A stretch of DNA of 64,000 nucleotides, taken from positions 62,001 to 126,000 of the forward strand of contig NZ_JACIJG010000010.1 of NCBI RefSeq assembly GCF_014199265.1, written 5' to 3'. The translations under genes and the position numbers were made by a program. This stretch comes from Brucella daejeonensis. GTDB taxonomy: Bacteria > Pseudomonadota > Alphaproteobacteria > Rhizobiales > Rhizobiaceae. The notes under the pieces were generated by a model that made no database searches, was not told the origin of the DNA, and saw only the letters and a program-made list of their open reading frames with translations. Below are positions 1 to 9,073 of the stretch, piece after piece; within the stretch, counting starts at the first letter, position 1, and every line of letters starts with the position of its first letter.

Positions 1-855
1 AAGGAATGCAACTGCGAAGTTGACTGGATCGCATCCGCCGATGGCGTCGCCCTGCTCAATCGTCTCAAGCTCGAAGGCAGCAACACCAAAGCCGATATCG
101 TGCTCGGCCTCGACACGAACCTCACCACCGAGGCGCGCGCCACCGGCTTCTTCGCACCGAGCGGCATCGATCAGGGCAATGTCAAAATTCCGGTCGATTT
201 CAAGGACGATATTTTCGTGCCCTATGACTACGGCTATTTCGCCGTAGTCTACGATTCCGAAAAGCTCCCCAATCCGCCCAGAAGCCTGAAAGAACTGGTC
301 GAAGGCGATCCGGCGCAGAAAATCGTGCTTCAGGACCCGCGCACCTCGACGCCGGGTCTCGGCATGTTGCTCTGGGTCAAGTCCGTCTATGGCAACGAGG
401 CGGAAGCGGCGTGGCAGAAACTGCAGAAACGCATCCTCACCGTCACGCCGGGCTGGTCGGAGGCTTATGGTCTCTTCACCAGGGGCGAAGCGCCGATGGT
501 GCTTTCCTATACGACCTCCCCCGCCTATCACATGATAGCCGAAAAGACGGAGCGCTATAAAGCTCTGGCCTATCCGGAAGGCAACTATCTCCAGATCGAG
601 CTTGCCGCCCGGACCACGACCGGCGCCAAAAATCCGCTGGCGCAAAAATTTCTCGCCTTCATGACCGGTCCGGGCTTCCAGGATGTGATTCCCGAAACCA
701 ACTGGATGTATCCGGCGGGCAAGACCTCCACGCCGCTTCCCGCGGCCTTCGACGCCCTGCCCAAACCGGAAAAGACCCTGCTCGTCCCATCCAACGACGT
801 GGCGCGTTACCGCAAGTCCTGGGTGGACGAGTGGCTGGCCGCGACCAGTAAATGA
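1..855 (+). CDS. thiB: Thiamine ABC transporter, periplasmic thiamine-binding protein (5' end outside window)
   Basis: The frame is open from the first base and ends at TGA 853-855, giving 284 residues. ThiB proteins are about 330 residues, so the signal peptide and roughly the first 50 residues lie upstream of the window. The visible part has the look of an iron/thiamine-type extracellular binding protein ([16 protein letters not shown] near the start, [18 protein letters not shown] in the middle). It would bind thiamine or thiamine phosphates in the periplasm and deliver them to ThiPQ. Its stop overlaps the thiP start (ATGA at 852-855), which indicates translational coupling. Any TPP riboswitch would lie outside the window. 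The assignment rests on family resemblance plus the thiPQ context. Confidence 0.9.
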   Translation, partial: KECNCEVDWIASADGVALLNRLKLEGSNTKADIVLGLDTNLTTEARATGFFAPSGIDQGNVKIPVDFKDDIFVPYDYGYFAVVYDSEKLPNPPRSLKELVEGDPAQKIVLQDPRTSTPGLGMLLWVKSVYGNEAEAAWQKLQKRILTVTPGWSEAYGLFTRGEAPMVLSYTTSPAYHMIAEKTERYKALAYPEGNYLQIELAARTTTGAKNPLAQKFLAFMTGPGFQDVIPETNWMYPAGKTSTPLPAAFDALPKPEKTLLVPSNDVARYRKSWVDEWLAATSK

Positions 856-2477
856 CGACGATTCCGGCACGGCACCGACTTAAGCCCACGCCCGCGATGA
901 AACCCGTCGCGGGCGTGCTGGCGCTGTTCTTTCTGACGGTGCTTGCCGGAGGCGCGCTTGCCGCCCTCGCCTTCGAGGCCGGCAGCGGCGGTTTCGATAC
1001 CGCCGCCAGTTTCGACGCCTATTTGTGGCGCGTGGCGCGCTTCACCATATTGCAGGCCATCGCGTCGAGCCTGCTTTCGGTCCTGTTCGCCATTCCTGTG
1101 GCGCGCTCCCTTTATGCCGAGGCGAGCTTTCCGGGACGCGGACTGGTCCTGCGGCTGTTCGCCTTGCCGCTTGCCCTGCCGGCCCTTGTCGCAGTTCTGG
1201 GCATCACCGGCATTTATGGCCGCAACGGCCTTGTCGCCCATCTGTCCGAGGCGGCGGGTTATCCGGTCCAGCCCGATATTTACGGCATCACGGGCATATT
1301 GATCGCGCATATCTTCTTCAACATGCCGCTTGCCGCCCGTCTCATTCTTGCGGCTTACGATTCCATCCCGACCGACTACTGGAAACTCTCGGCCCAGCTC
1401 GGCATGAGCAGCCGGGCGCGTTTTCGCCTCATCGAATGGCCGGTGATCCGACGCAACCTTCCCGGCATGATCGGCCTCGTCTTCATGCTCTGCGTGACCA
1501 GTTTCACGACAGTGCTGACCCTTGGCGGCGGGCCGCGCGCCACCACGCTGGAAGTCGCGATCTATCAAAGCCTGCATTTCGATTTCGACCCGGGCCGCGC
1601 TGTCGCCCTCACCTTCGCGCAGCTTGCGCTGACGCTTGCCGTGCTTCTGGTGCTGCGCCTGACCGGCAGACCGTCCGAAGAGGGTTTCACCCATTCGGCA
1701 ACCCCGCGACGCTACGCCAGGACGTCCGCGTCGGAAAGGGTTTTAAACGTCATGATCATCGCCATGGGCTTCCTTTATGTGGCACTGCCCGTCGCAGGCG
1801 TAATCGTCTCCGGTCTCGCCGCCGATCTGACCCGTTTGTTGAGCGAAGCGCCGGTCTGGCGCGCTATTGTCACCAGTCTGGCGCTCGGTTTTTCGGCAGC
1901 GCTTCTATCGGTCATTCTTTCGCTTGCGCTCGTCTCCGCCCGCGAGGCGGTAAAAAAACGCGGGCTTGCCGGCCTGTTCGACACCGGCGCCAGCCTCATT
2001 CTCGTCATGCCGCCCATCGTCACCGGGGCGGGCTGGTTCATCCTGCTCCGCCATTTCACCGATCCCTTCACGATGGCGCCTTTCATGGTCGTGACCGTCA
2101 ATGCCGCCATGGCGATGCCTTTTGCCGTGCGCCTGCTGCGCCCGGCATGGGATACGGCGGCAAGCCGCCACAACCGGCTTTGCGCGCAACTGGGCATAAG
2201 CGGGTTCAACCGCTTCCGCCTCATCGACTGGCCCTCGATCCGGCGTCCCGTCGGCATGGCTTTCGCCTTCGCCATGGCGCTTTCCCTTGGCGACCTCGGC
2301 ACCATAGCCCTGTTCGGCAGCGACGCTCTGCTGACGCTCCCCTATCTTCTCTTGCAGCGCATGGGCAGCTATCGCACATTCGATGCCGCCGGTCTGGCGC
2401 TCATTCTGGGACTTCTCTGCCTTGGATTGATGATGATCGCGGATCGCGCCGCCCGAAAGGAACTGCCTTCTCCATGA
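852..2477 (+). CDS. thiP: Thiamine ABC transporter permease ThiP
   Basis: This 541-residue protein is the length of the fused double permease ThiP. It contains two homologous halves of about six transmembrane segments each. An EAA-type cytoplasmic loop is visible in each half ([20 protein letters not shown] at about 177-196, and [20 protein letters not shown] in the second half). It forms the inner-membrane channel for thiamine with ATPase ThiQ. The ATG at 852 overlaps the thiB stop and the ThiP stop overlaps the thiQ start, so the three genes are one coupled operon. The first 25 residues are a basic cytoplasmic leader before the first hydrophobic segment. Confidence 0.94.
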   Translation: MTTIPARHRLKPTPAMKPVAGVLALFFLTVLAGGALAALAFEAGSGGFDTAASFDAYLWRVARFTILQAIASSLLSVLFAIPVARSLYAEASFPGRGLVLRLFALPLALPALVAVLGITGIYGRNGLVAHLSEAAGYPVQPDIYGITGILIAHIFFNMPLAARLILAAYDSIPTDYWKLSAQLGMSSRARFRLIEWPVIRRNLPGMIGLVFMLCVTSFTTVLTLGGGPRATTLEVAIYQSLHFDFDPGRAVALTFAQLALTLAVLLVLRLTGRPSEEGFTHSATPRRYARTSASERVLNVMIIAMGFLYVALPVAGVIVSGLAADLTRLLSEAPVWRAIVTSLALGFSAALLSVILSLALVSAREAVKKRGLAGLFDTGASLILVMPPIVTGAGWFILLRHFTDPFTMAPFMVVTVNAAMAMPFAVRLLRPAWDTAASRHNRLCAQLGISGFNRFRLIDWPSIRRPVGMAFAFAMALSLGDLGTIALFGSDALLTLPYLLLQRMGSYRTFDAAGLALILGLLCLGLMMIADRAARKELPSP

Positions 2478-3208
2478 GCGCCCCTGCCGAAATCCGCGTC
2501 GATAACGTCCGCTTCAGCTATGGCGAAACCGCCATGCATTTCGACGCCGCGATACCGGGCGGCGTCATTGCCGCCATCGTCGGGCCAAGCGGCTCGGGCA
2601 AGTCGACACTCCTCAACCTCATCGCCGGTTTCGAGTTTCCGCAATCCGGGCGCATCCTGATCGCAGGCGAAGACGTGACCGCGCTTTCACCCGCCGACCG
2701 GCCCGTCTCGATGGTGTTTCAGGAAAACAACCTGTTCGCTCACCTGACCGTCGAACAGAATATCGGCCTCGGACGTTCCCCGAACCTGGGGCTGACCGCG
2801 AAAGACCGGGCTGATATTGCCGAGGCTCTTTCACGCGTGGGACTGGCCGGCAAGGAACAGCGCAAGCCGGAAGCATTGTCCGGCGGTGAGCGCCAGCGCG
2901 TGGCGATCGCACGCGCCCTGATCCGCCAGCGGCCCGTTCTGCTTCTCGATGAAGCTTTCGCCTCGCTCGGCCCCGCGCTGCGCCATCAGATGCTCGATCT
3001 GGTCAGGGAGCTTCACCTTGAGACCGGCATGACCGTGCTGATGGTCACCCACACACCCGAAGACGCACTTCATCTCGATGCGCTGTTGCTATTTCTCGAC
3101 ACCGGACGAATTTCGGCCATGGGTCCGGCCGCTGAGCTGCTGTCGCCCGCTGGACCGGATGCGCTTCGGCGCTATATCGGCGAAAAACGCGGCCTGCCCC
3201 GGACATAA
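2474..3208 (+). CDS. thiQ: Thiamine ABC transporter ATP-binding protein ThiQ
   Basis: The product has 244 residues. It carries a Walker A motif GPSGSGKST at about residue 37, a Q-loop in VFQENNLF, the signature [15 protein letters not shown], and Walker [12 protein letters not shown], so it is a complete ABC ATPase that powers thiamine import with ThiP and ThiB. The frame is open far upstream inside thiP, but the start chosen is ATG 2474, which overlaps the thiP stop as ATGA and gives the family's normal N-terminus ([18 protein letters not shown]). A canonical Asp-Glu in Walker B is followed by Ala (DEA), as in other ThiQ-like ATPases. Confidence 0.94.
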   Translation: MSAPAEIRVDNVRFSYGETAMHFDAAIPGGVIAAIVGPSGSGKSTLLNLIAGFEFPQSGRILIAGEDVTALSPADRPVSMVFQENNLFAHLTVEQNIGLGRSPNLGLTAKDRADIAEALSRVGLAGKEQRKPEALSGGERQRVAIARALIRQRPVLLLDEAFASLGPALRHQMLDLVRELHLETGMTVLMVTHTPEDALHLDALLLFLDTGRISAMGPAAELLSPAGPDALRRYIGEKRGLPRT

Positions 3209-3262
3209 ACCGGACGCGACCGTCAAATAGAGTTACGGTTGCGGACATATTTTGTTCGCAAT

Positions 3263-3281
3263 CTGCCGGAAGAAGCGGCAG
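3263..3281 (+). terminator. Possible weak hairpin after thiQ
   Basis: CTGCCG and CGGCAG flank a 7-base loop 55 bases after the thiQ stop, followed by a T-containing but interrupted stretch. It could be a weak terminator of the thi operon. The U-tract is poor. Confidence 0.25.
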
Positions 3282-3472
3282 GAACTTGTTTGTGCTGCTT
3301 GTACGCTTTCCGGTCAGTAGCTAGATTTGGCGCGGATTACAAAATCTGATTCAGAAGCGAGGATAAAATACTGTTCCGTCAAACGACCCGCTCCCGGGCC
3401 TTCCTGTGTCTACCCATCTCCCTGCCAGAATGGACGCAGCAAAATTGGCGGAAACCGGCCATTGGTCTTGGC

Positions 3473-4903
3473 TTGCTCGCGGTCGCGATGATTTCGGGCT
3501 GCCAGTCGATCAATTCCAGCAAGGATCTGGGGCTGCATCCCTCCGCCAATCCCGTGACGGTCGACAATGTGACGCGCAATGACCGGCTGGCGCAATTGGG
3601 CGCGAAGCAGCATCCGCGTATCCTCGCCACTTATGGCGGCGAATACAAGGACCAGAAGCTGGAACGCATGGTGGCGAAGATCGTCGGCAAGCTGACGACC
3701 GTTTCCGACAAGCCGGACCAGACCTATCGCATTACCATTCTGGATAGTCCCAACATCAACGCCTTCGCGCTGCCCGGCGGCTATCTCTACATCACGCGCG
3801 GTCTGCTGGCGCTCGCCAACGATTCCTCGGAAGTGGCGGCGGTGATCGCGCACGAGATGGGGCACGTCGTTGCCAATCACGGCATTCTGCGTCAGGAAAA
3901 GGAAGCCGAGACGGCAATCGCCGGTCGTGTCGCCAGCGAAGTGCTGCACAATGAATCCGCAAGCCGCGAGGAAGCGCTGCGCGGCAAGCTGCGCCTTGCG
4001 CAATTCTCGCGCAATCAGGAACTGCAGGCCGACGCCCTCGGTATCAAGATGATCGGCGAAGCGGGCTACGACCCCTTTGCCTCCGCCCGTTTCCTGCAAT
4101 CGATGGAAGCCTATACGAGCTTCCGCTCGGTTTCGGGCGCGACCGACGCCAGCCTCGACTTTCTCGCGAGCCACCCGGCAACGCCGCAGCGCATCCAGCT
4201 GGCGCTTGGCCATGCCCGCCGCATCGGCGCGCCGGGCGTGGGCACGACCGACCGCGATTCCTTCCTCAACGGGATCGACGGCCTCCTTTACGGCGACTCG
4301 CCAAGCGAAGGCTATGTCCGCGAACAGACCTTCATCCATCCGAAACTCGGCGTAACCTTCCGCGCTCCCAACGGTTTCACCATCGACAATTCCGCCACCG
4401 CCGTCATGGCGAGCGGTCCGGGTGAAGTGGCCATCCGTTTTGACGGCGCGTCGCTGCCCTCCGGCTCCAACCTTGCGGACTATATCCGGTCCGGCTGGGT
4501 GACCGGTCTCGACGAAAACTCGATCCAGACGACCACCATCAACGGACTGCCCGCCGCGACCGCGCGCGCCAGCGCCGACCGCTGGCAGTTCGACATCGTG
4601 GTCATCGGCGCCAACAACAAGGTCTATCGCTTCCTGACGGCAGCGCCGAAAGGCAGCGAGGCGCTCCTGCCTGCCTCGCAGACCGTGACGCAATCCTTCC
4701 GTCTGTTGTCACCCAACGAACAGAACGCCATCAAGCCGCTTCGCATCCGCGTCGTGACGGTCAGGCCGGGCGACACGATGGCGAGCCTTTCGGCCCGTAT
4801 GCAGGGCACGACCCGCAAGCTGGAACTCTTCCGGTTGCTCAACGCCATGCCGACAGGGGCAACGGTTTCGGTGGGCGGACGTGTAAAGCTGATCAGCGAA
4901 TAG
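3473..4903 (+). CDS. M48 family metalloprotease, lipoprotein with C-terminal LysM-like segment
   Basis: This is a zinc endopeptidase of the BepA/YfgC type, likely acting in the periplasm on outer-membrane proteins. The zinc motif HEMGH lies at residues 127-131 counted from the TTG at 3473. The third ligand is probably the Glu in NQELQAD near 183. A lipobox (AMISGC) precedes Cys10. The last 50 residues (VTVRPGDTMASLSARM onwards) look LysM-like. The start is unclear: TTG 3473 yields a leader with no positive charge. The same frame upstream encodes RKPAIGLGLLAVAMISGC, an ideal lipoprotein signal, but contains no ATG, GTG or TTG back to the stop at 3347; only ATA and CTG codons are available there. 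The true start is therefore probably non-canonical or the leader is degraded. Confidence 0.85.
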   Translation: MLAVAMISGCQSINSSKDLGLHPSANPVTVDNVTRNDRLAQLGAKQHPRILATYGGEYKDQKLERMVAKIVGKLTTVSDKPDQTYRITILDSPNINAFALPGGYLYITRGLLALANDSSEVAAVIAHEMGHVVANHGILRQEKEAETAIAGRVASEVLHNESASREEALRGKLRLAQFSRNQELQADALGIKMIGEAGYDPFASARFLQSMEAYTSFRSVSGATDASLDFLASHPATPQRIQLALGHARRIGAPGVGTTDRDSFLNGIDGLLYGDSPSEGYVREQTFIHPKLGVTFRAPNGFTIDNSATAVMASGPGEVAIRFDGASLPSGSNLADYIRSGWVTGLDENSIQTTTINGLPAATARASADRWQFDIVVIGANNKVYRFLTAAPKGSEALLPASQTVTQSFRLLSPNEQNAIKPLRIRVVTVRPGDTMASLSARMQGTTRKLELFRLLNAMPTGATVSVGGRVKLISE

Positions 4904-4904
4904 A

Positions 4905-4949
4905 GCGCATCCCGGAAAGTATGAAGTCCTTTTCGGGATGAGGACATGC
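4905..4949. repeat. REP-like palindrome (short family)
   Basis: GCGCATCCCGGAAAGT faces CTTTTCGGGATGAGGACATGC between the M48 gene and the MOSC gene. It matches the short palindromic family seen at 19535, 39587, 40527, 40581 and 46618, whose core is CCCGAAAAGT facing its complement. The right arm runs into the leader of the MOSC gene. Confidence 0.6.
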
Positions 4950-4961
4950 AAGGGGATGACG

Positions 4962-5663
4962 ATGAAGACGCAAATCCACGCAGTGCTCGCCGGAAAGATT
5001 TCGCCGCTTGGGCCGCGCGCCGCGCCAAGCGGTATCGACAAGCACCCCGTCAGCGGCAAGGTCCGCGTGACCTTCGAGGGGCTGGATTGCGACGCCCAAG
5101 GCGACCGCAAGGTGCATGGCGGGCCTGAAAAGGCCGTCCATCACTATCCCCACGATCACTATGCCATCTGGCGCGATGAGATCGGCGACAATCCGCGTCT
5201 TGAAACGCATGGTGCCTTTGGCGAAAATATTTCCGCTTCCGGTCTCCACGAAGGCAATGTCGCCGTGGGCGACAGGTTCCGGCTCGGTAGCGCGCTTGTC
5301 GAGGTTTCGCAGGGACGCCAGCCATGCTGGAAACTCAACGAACGTTTTCAAATGCCCGATATGGCCGTCCGCGTGCAGAAGACCGGACGCACGGGCTGGT
5401 ACTATCGCGTTCTGGAAGAAGGTGAGGTCGAAAGCGGCGATGCGATGGAACGCGTCGACCGGCTTTCACCCGACTGGACGCTGCATCGCATCTGGCACCT
5501 GCTTTATGTCGATATGCTGAACTATGACGCCCTGGCCGAAATGGCGCAGATCGGCCATCTCGCCGATAGCTGGAAACGCTACGCCGTGCGGCGCCTTGAA
5601 ACCCGCAAGGTGGAAGACTGGTCTTCCCGGCTCGAAGGCAAAAGCGTCGAGACACAAAAGTAA
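4962..5663 (+). CDS. MOSC domain-containing protein, YiiM-like
   Basis: The 233-residue protein resembles E. coli YiiM, a molybdenum-cofactor-dependent reductase linked to resistance to N-hydroxylated base analogues. The MOSC core is clear: GLDCDAQGDRKVHGG followed by AVHHYPHDHYAIW, then GRQPCWKLN with the conserved Cys that would ligate Mo, and a C-terminal helical extension. ATG codons occur at 4938, 4956 and 4962. The start at 4962 is preferred because AGGGG at 4951-4955 sits six bases upstream, and the N-terminus MKTQIHAVLAGK aligns with YiiM. The gene stands alone; a long palindromic repeat follows its stop. Confidence 0.85.
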   Translation: MKTQIHAVLAGKISPLGPRAAPSGIDKHPVSGKVRVTFEGLDCDAQGDRKVHGGPEKAVHHYPHDHYAIWRDEIGDNPRLETHGAFGENISASGLHEGNVAVGDRFRLGSALVEVSQGRQPCWKLNERFQMPDMAVRVQKTGRTGWYYRVLEEGEVESGDAMERVDRLSPDWTLHRIWHLLYVDMLNYDALAEMAQIGHLADSWKRYAVRRLETRKVEDWSSRLEGKSVETQK

Positions 5664-5673
5664 CGAGTCGCAT

Positions 5674-5846
5674 ATGGCGGCTTCTGAAACAGACACTCAG
5701 TGTTTGAATCCAAAAGCGACAGGCTGCGGCGAAAATGGTGATTTTCGAGTACCGGAGCGGAGTGTACTTTGGGTACATGAGCACCGGAACGCAGATAAAT
5801 TGCCATTTGCAGACCGGCATGGCGACTTTTGGAACAGACACTCATG
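5674..5846. repeat. Bru-RS-like long palindromic element, with an extra right-end fragment
   Basis: A hairpin of about 150 bases runs from 5697 to 5845. AGTGTTTGAATCCAAAAGCG on the left pairs with GGCGACTTTTGGAACAGACACT on the right. The inner arms GAGTACCGGAGCGGAGTGTAC and GTACATGAGCACCGG surround a small loop. A partial second right end (GGCGGCTTCTGAAACAGACAC) precedes it at 5674-5698. The right end contains the rpoH2 stop codon. Similar elements occur at 6949, 7111, 28471, 43515, 46811 and 53592. Confidence 0.75.
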
Positions 5847-6774
5847 CCTGATAAGCCGCCAGTTCGTGCTGGCTCAACAGCGCAACCTTGAGCTTCTCCA
5901 GCGCCCGGCTTTCGATCTGCCGCACGCGTTCCTTGGAAATGCCGAGTTTTTCGCCGAGCGCCTCCAGCGTCACACCATCATCGTCGAGACGCCGCTCGCG
6001 GATGATGTGCAACTCGCGCTCATTGAGGGAATCGAGCGCGACATGGAGCCAGCGGTTCCGGCGTTCCATGTCGATGGAGCTTTCCGCGATCTCATCTTGA
6101 AGCGGATGATCGTCGATGAGGAAATCCATGCGCCGGGAAGAACCGGATTCGTCGTTGCCGACCGGCATGGAAAGCGAGCTGTCCGGGCCGGACAGGCGGC
6201 TGTCCATGAATTCGACATCGCTCGCCGAAACACCGAGCTGTTCGGAAATCTCGCGATAGATTTCCGATTTGCTCATGGTGTCGTCGGACTGCGCAAGTTT
6301 CGACCGCAGGCGGCGCAGATTGAAGAACAGCGCCTTTTGGGCAGAACTCGTGCCGCCGCGCACGATGGACCAGTTGCGCAGGATATAATCCTGCATCGAC
6401 GCCCGGATCCACCAGGACGCATAGGTCGAGAAGCGGACATCGCGTTCGGGGTCGAAACGCGCCGCAGCTTCCAGAAGACCGACATAGCCTTCCTGGATGA
6501 GATCGCTCATCGGCAGCTTGAACTTGCGGAACCGTCCGGCCATGGATATGACCAGCCGCATATGCGCCGATGTGATGCGGTGAAGGGCCTCCTGATCCTT
6601 CAGCTCCTTCCAGCGGATGGCGAGGTCGCGTTCCTCCTCACGCTCCAGATAAGGCGCCGACATTGCGCGACGGATCATCGACTGGGAAGAAACCGCGGTC
6701 GCGGAGAGGCTGTGCGCGACCACCGGGCGATTTGCTGAAACTGCGGAAGAACTGCTCATGGATGACGGCTTCAT
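5842..6774 (-). CDS. rpoH2: RNA polymerase sigma-32 type factor RpoH2
   Basis: A group 3 heat-shock/stress sigma factor of 310 residues. Region 2 is intact (LIQEGYVGLLEAAARFDPERDVRFSTYASWWIRASMQDYIL). The RpoH-specific box is QKALFFNLRRLRSKL. Region 4.2 ends in LGISKERVRQIESRALEKLK. The ALFFNLRRL wording and the N-terminal SMIRRAMSAPYLEREEE resemble the RpoH2 branch of rhizobia rather than RpoH1. The frame is open further upstream, but ATG 6774 is chosen because AGGAG sits six bases before it (the leader reads CAGGAGAACCAG then ATG). A Ser-rich leader of about 30 residues precedes region 1.2. A Bru-RS-like palindrome overlaps the stop codon and could act in termination. Confidence 0.93.
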   Translation of the reverse strand: MKPSSMSSSSAVSANRPVVAHSLSATAVSSQSMIRRAMSAPYLEREEERDLAIRWKELKDQEALHRITSAHMRLVISMAGRFRKFKLPMSDLIQEGYVGLLEAAARFDPERDVRFSTYASWWIRASMQDYILRNWSIVRGGTSSAQKALFFNLRRLRSKLAQSDDTMSKSEIYREISEQLGVSASDVEFMDSRLSGPDSSLSMPVGNDESGSSRRMDFLIDDHPLQDEIAESSIDMERRNRWLHVALDSLNERELHIIRERRLDDDGVTLEALGEKLGISKERVRQIESRALEKLKVALLSQHELAAYQA

Positions 6775-6948
6775 CTGGTTCTCCTGTTCTGAACTCATGC
6801 CCACCGGGCGTTGAGTGGAAGGATATTCCAGTTCCGCTGAGAACCGTCGGACGACCAGGCCGTGCCCCCGCCCAAAACTCCCGGACAGGCCGTCTCGGGG
6901 CAAACACTGTTACGCCGCAAAACATACCCGTCTACGAACTGGTGTTCC

Positions 6949-7057
6949 GAGCCTGAACAAAAAGCGACATCTGTGTGCGAAAATGGTCTTTTCGAGCACC
7001 GGAGCGCAGGAAATGGCCGTTTGCAGCCACACAGAACGACTTTTGGAACAGGTTCTC
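6949..7057. repeat. Bru-RS-like palindromic element, shortened copy
   Basis: GAGCCTGAACAAAAAGCG at the left pairs with CGACTTTTGGAACAGGTTCTC at the right. The inner arms CGAGCACCGGAGCGCAGG and GGCCGTTTGCAGCC are present, but the central GTGTAC...GTAC arm seen in the full copies is missing. Confidence 0.7.
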
Positions 7058-7110
7058 AAGAAAACGCGGCAAACGCCATCCGGTTCCCTCGGGTGGGGAT
7101 AAATCTCTGG

Positions 7111-7172
7111 GGCCTGAAACAAAAAGCGGCAAATGCGCGCGAAAATGGTGTTTTTCGGATACGGAGCGCTAT
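7111..7172. repeat. Bru-RS-like element, left half only
   Basis: GCCTGAAACAAAAAGCGGC then GCGCGAAAATGGTG and a degenerate GGATACGGAGCGC match the left arm of the elements at 5697 and 46811. The right arm is absent. Confidence 0.6.
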
Positions 7173-7257
7173 GTAGTTTTAAAGCGCCGTGCGCCCTTAT
7201 TGGCGCACAAAGAATAACTTATTGAATCTACGCATCGGCCCGACCGGGACGGCAAAA

Positions 7258-7288
7258 CAAAAAAGCCCGGCCGAAGCCGGGCTTTCTG
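7258..7288 (-). terminator. Rho-independent terminator of carD
   Basis: On the minus strand AAAGCCCGGC pairs with GCCGGGCTTT across a TTCG loop at 7262-7285, followed by TTTTG. It lies about 20 bases past the carD stop. Confidence 0.88.
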
Positions 7289-7307
7289 AAAGAAATATCA
7301 GCAGGAA

Positions 7308-7889
7308 TTACGCTGCCTCGACTTCATCGTCATCGATCTCTGCTTCGGCGTCGGCCTTGCCGCGCTTCGGTCCCTTGGCGAGATTGACTTCGATCAGGCG
7401 AACGGCCTCGGTTTCCGACAGCTTGTTGACGGCTGCGATTTCGCGCGCCATGCGATCGAGCGCGGCTTCATAGAGCTGGCGTTCGGAATAGGACTGTTCC
7501 GGCTGGTTTTCAGCGCGGAAAAGATCGCGGACGACTTCCGAGATCGAGATCAGATCGCCGGAATTGATCTTCGCATCATATTCCTGCGCGCGGCGGGACC
7601 ACATGGTGCGTTTCACGCGCGCACGGCCCTGTACGACCTTCAATGCGCGTTCAACATAGTCGGTCTCCGAAAGTTTGCGCATACCGATGGAGGCGGCCTT
7701 GGCGACCGGCACCTTCAGGCGCATCTTGTCTTTTTCGAAATCGATCACGAAAAGCTCGAGCTTGTGACCTGCCACTTCCTGCTCTTCGATGGTGACGATC
7801 TGGCCGACACCATGAGCCGGATATACGATGGCCTCACCGGCCTTGAAACCGCCACGAGCTACCGGAGACTTCTTCTGCTGGGATGACAT
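7308..7889 (-). CDS. carD: CarD/CdnL-type transcriptional regulator
   Basis: The product of 193 residues binds RNA polymerase beta through an N-terminal Tudor-like domain and stabilises open complexes, notably at rRNA promoters. The RNAP-interacting domain is visible at residues 14-80 (FKAGEAIVYPAHGVGQIVTIEEQEVAG...FEKDKMRLKVPV). A helical DNA-binding C-terminal domain with MWSRRAQEYDAKINSGDL follows, then an acidic tail ending DDDEVEAA. ATG 7889 gives the family's usual N-terminus MSSQQKKS, with an AGGGAG about 11 bases upstream. The frame remains open to 8066, but the extra sequence is unlike the family. The gene is single and ends with a strong terminator. Confidence 0.92.
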   Translation of the reverse strand: MSSQQKKSPVARGGFKAGEAIVYPAHGVGQIVTIEEQEVAGHKLELFVIDFEKDKMRLKVPVAKAASIGMRKLSETDYVERALKVVQGRARVKRTMWSRRAQEYDAKINSGDLISISEVVRDLFRAENQPEQSYSERQLYEAALDRMAREIAAVNKLSETEAVRLIEVNLAKGPKRGKADAEAEIDDDEVEAA

Positions 7890-8368
7890 ACGCTTCAATA
7901 CTCCCTGTTGTGCCCGGCGTGACCCGCCGGTTGACACATGGTTTTCGACCGCGCTTCGGAGGGATGAAGCACGGAAGTTATTTGTCGGCTTGGAACTGAA
8001 AACGTATCTGAGGGCAAATCCAGTCAACCGGGAGGGTATGGTGAGGAAAACGATGCCGCATCGCAATCATCTTCCCCGGCGCCATTCAGCCCGGTACTAA
8101 AGATCAGCCCTTTCAGAGATTAACGCGTAGCGCCACGAATTGACGTCCAGTCACCGAAATTATTGAGGCAACCTAACACAATTTCGCGAAAGAATCAACA
8201 AATTGCCAAATATGTCGCAATAGGCAACTCGATACGCCTGAATGACAGGCGTTTTCCCGTGATTTTATTCGTCTTTTGCCGCCCAGACACAGAAAAAGCA
8301 AGTGTTAAAACATGCAATTCGTCATGTCCGGCAGCCTGATATAACCGACAGGTATTCCGATTGCGGCG
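7890..8368. other. Intergenic region upstream of carD
   Basis: These 479 bases hold no supported gene. They are AT-richer than the neighbours, as expected for the carD promoter region and the 3' side of fdxA. A small hairpin (ACGCCTG facing CAGGCGT, 8234-8252) is followed by TTTTC on the plus strand, but no plus-strand gene precedes it. No promoter could be assigned with confidence. Confidence 0.5.
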
Positions 8369-8707
8369 TCAGTCGCCAGTGCCGGGTTCGGCGGAGAAAT
8401 ACTGCTCCAGCTTGCCTGCAACACCGTCCATTTCCTTGGCTTCCGGCAAGGCGTCTTTCTTTGCGGTGATATTAGGCCATTTGGCCGCATATTCCGTATT
8501 CAGCTCCAGCCACTTGTCGAGGCCCGGTTCGGTGTCGGGGCTGATCGCCTCGGCAGGGCATTCCGGTTCGCATACGCCGCAGTCGATGCACTCGTCCGGA
8601 TTGATGACGAGCATGTTTTCGCCTTCGTAGAAGCAATCGACCGGACAGACCTCGACGCAGTCCGTATATTTGCAGCGAATGCAATTATCGGTCACGACAT
8701 ATGTCAT
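8369..8707 (-). CDS. fdxA: 7Fe ferredoxin FdxA
   Basis: A 112-residue soluble electron carrier with one 3Fe-4S and one 4Fe-4S cluster. The cluster ligands are in [17 protein letters not shown] (residues 9-25) and [12 protein letters not shown] (40-51). The extra Cys spacing and the C-terminal extension ([22 protein letters not shown]) are typical of the FdxA/Azotobacter ferredoxin I type. ATG 8707 gives the usual [10 protein letters not shown]. The gene stands alone and shares orientation with the S4 protein and helicase genes downstream in the window. The redox partner cannot be inferred from the context. Confidence 0.95.
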   Translation of the reverse strand: MTYVVTDNCIRCKYTDCVEVCPVDCFYEGENMLVINPDECIDCGVCEPECPAEAISPDTEPGLDKWLELNTEYAAKWPNITAKKDALPEAKEMDGVAGKLEQYFSAEPGTGD

Positions 8708-9073
8708 CGTCGAACTCCTGTTGCCGCCCGAATTACAGAACCGGCGGCTTATCTATCCTATAGCTCTGCGCCGATATTCCGACCAGCCGCCGCTCGGCCA
8801 GCGAATGACCCGGAGGCTCTGGAATATCTCGCCACGAAGTCACCCGTGCACGGAAATGGTTGCGGGTCTCAGCCCATGCCCTTTTATGACAATGCGTGAG
8901 GTAGCGATTTTATCCCGCGCTGACAAGGGTAGAAACGCGGTGAAAGTACGATCTCACGCACATCTGAAACCGCATTTCTCTCCATGCCCTTTCCGTGGAA
9001 AAGGCTTTCGCCGGAACGGTTTGACGTGAAATTTCCATCACCGGCCCGCGCAGCCTGCGGCAACGCGTCCGTG
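8708..9073. other. Intergenic region between fdxA and the S4-domain gene
   Basis: No gene, RNA or repeat could be supported in these 366 bases. The side next to fdxA should contain its promoter. An open frame on the plus strand overlapping the fdxA start shows no family resemblance and is considered spurious. Confidence 0.5.

Larger units (their letters stand above)
6775..7307. other. Intergenic region between carD and rpoH2: promoter side of rpoH2, two decayed palindromic repeats and the carD terminator
   Basis: No convincing gene is present in these 533 bases. The part next to rpoH2 (6775-6948) must hold its promoter, but no clear hexamers were recognised. Two Bru-RS-like elements follow (6949-7057 and 7111-7172), then the carD terminator at 7262-7285. 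Confidence 0.6.

Noticed and set aside
1025-2473. Open frame extending the thiQ coding sequence upstream through thiP
   Set aside because: The extra part is out-of-frame thiP sequence; ATG 2474 overlapping the thiP stop is the proper start.
3530-3560. Frameshift or pseudogene status for the M48 gene because of the missing start
   Set aside because: The rest of the frame is intact with all zinc ligands, so a start-codon question is more likely than a dead gene.
3410-4693. Open frame of 427 codons antisense to the M48 protease
   Set aside because: Low-complexity Arg/Gly/Val/Asp translation with no motif; the sense frame has HEMGH and a lipobox.
5524-6738. Open frame on the plus strand spanning the MOSC 3' end, repeat and rpoH2 antisense
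   Set aside because: It runs through a palindromic element and the antisense of a clear sigma factor gene; no homology pattern was seen.
8670-9029. Open frame on the plus strand upstream of fdxA
   Set aside because: It overlaps the fdxA start, has no ribosome site and resembles no family.
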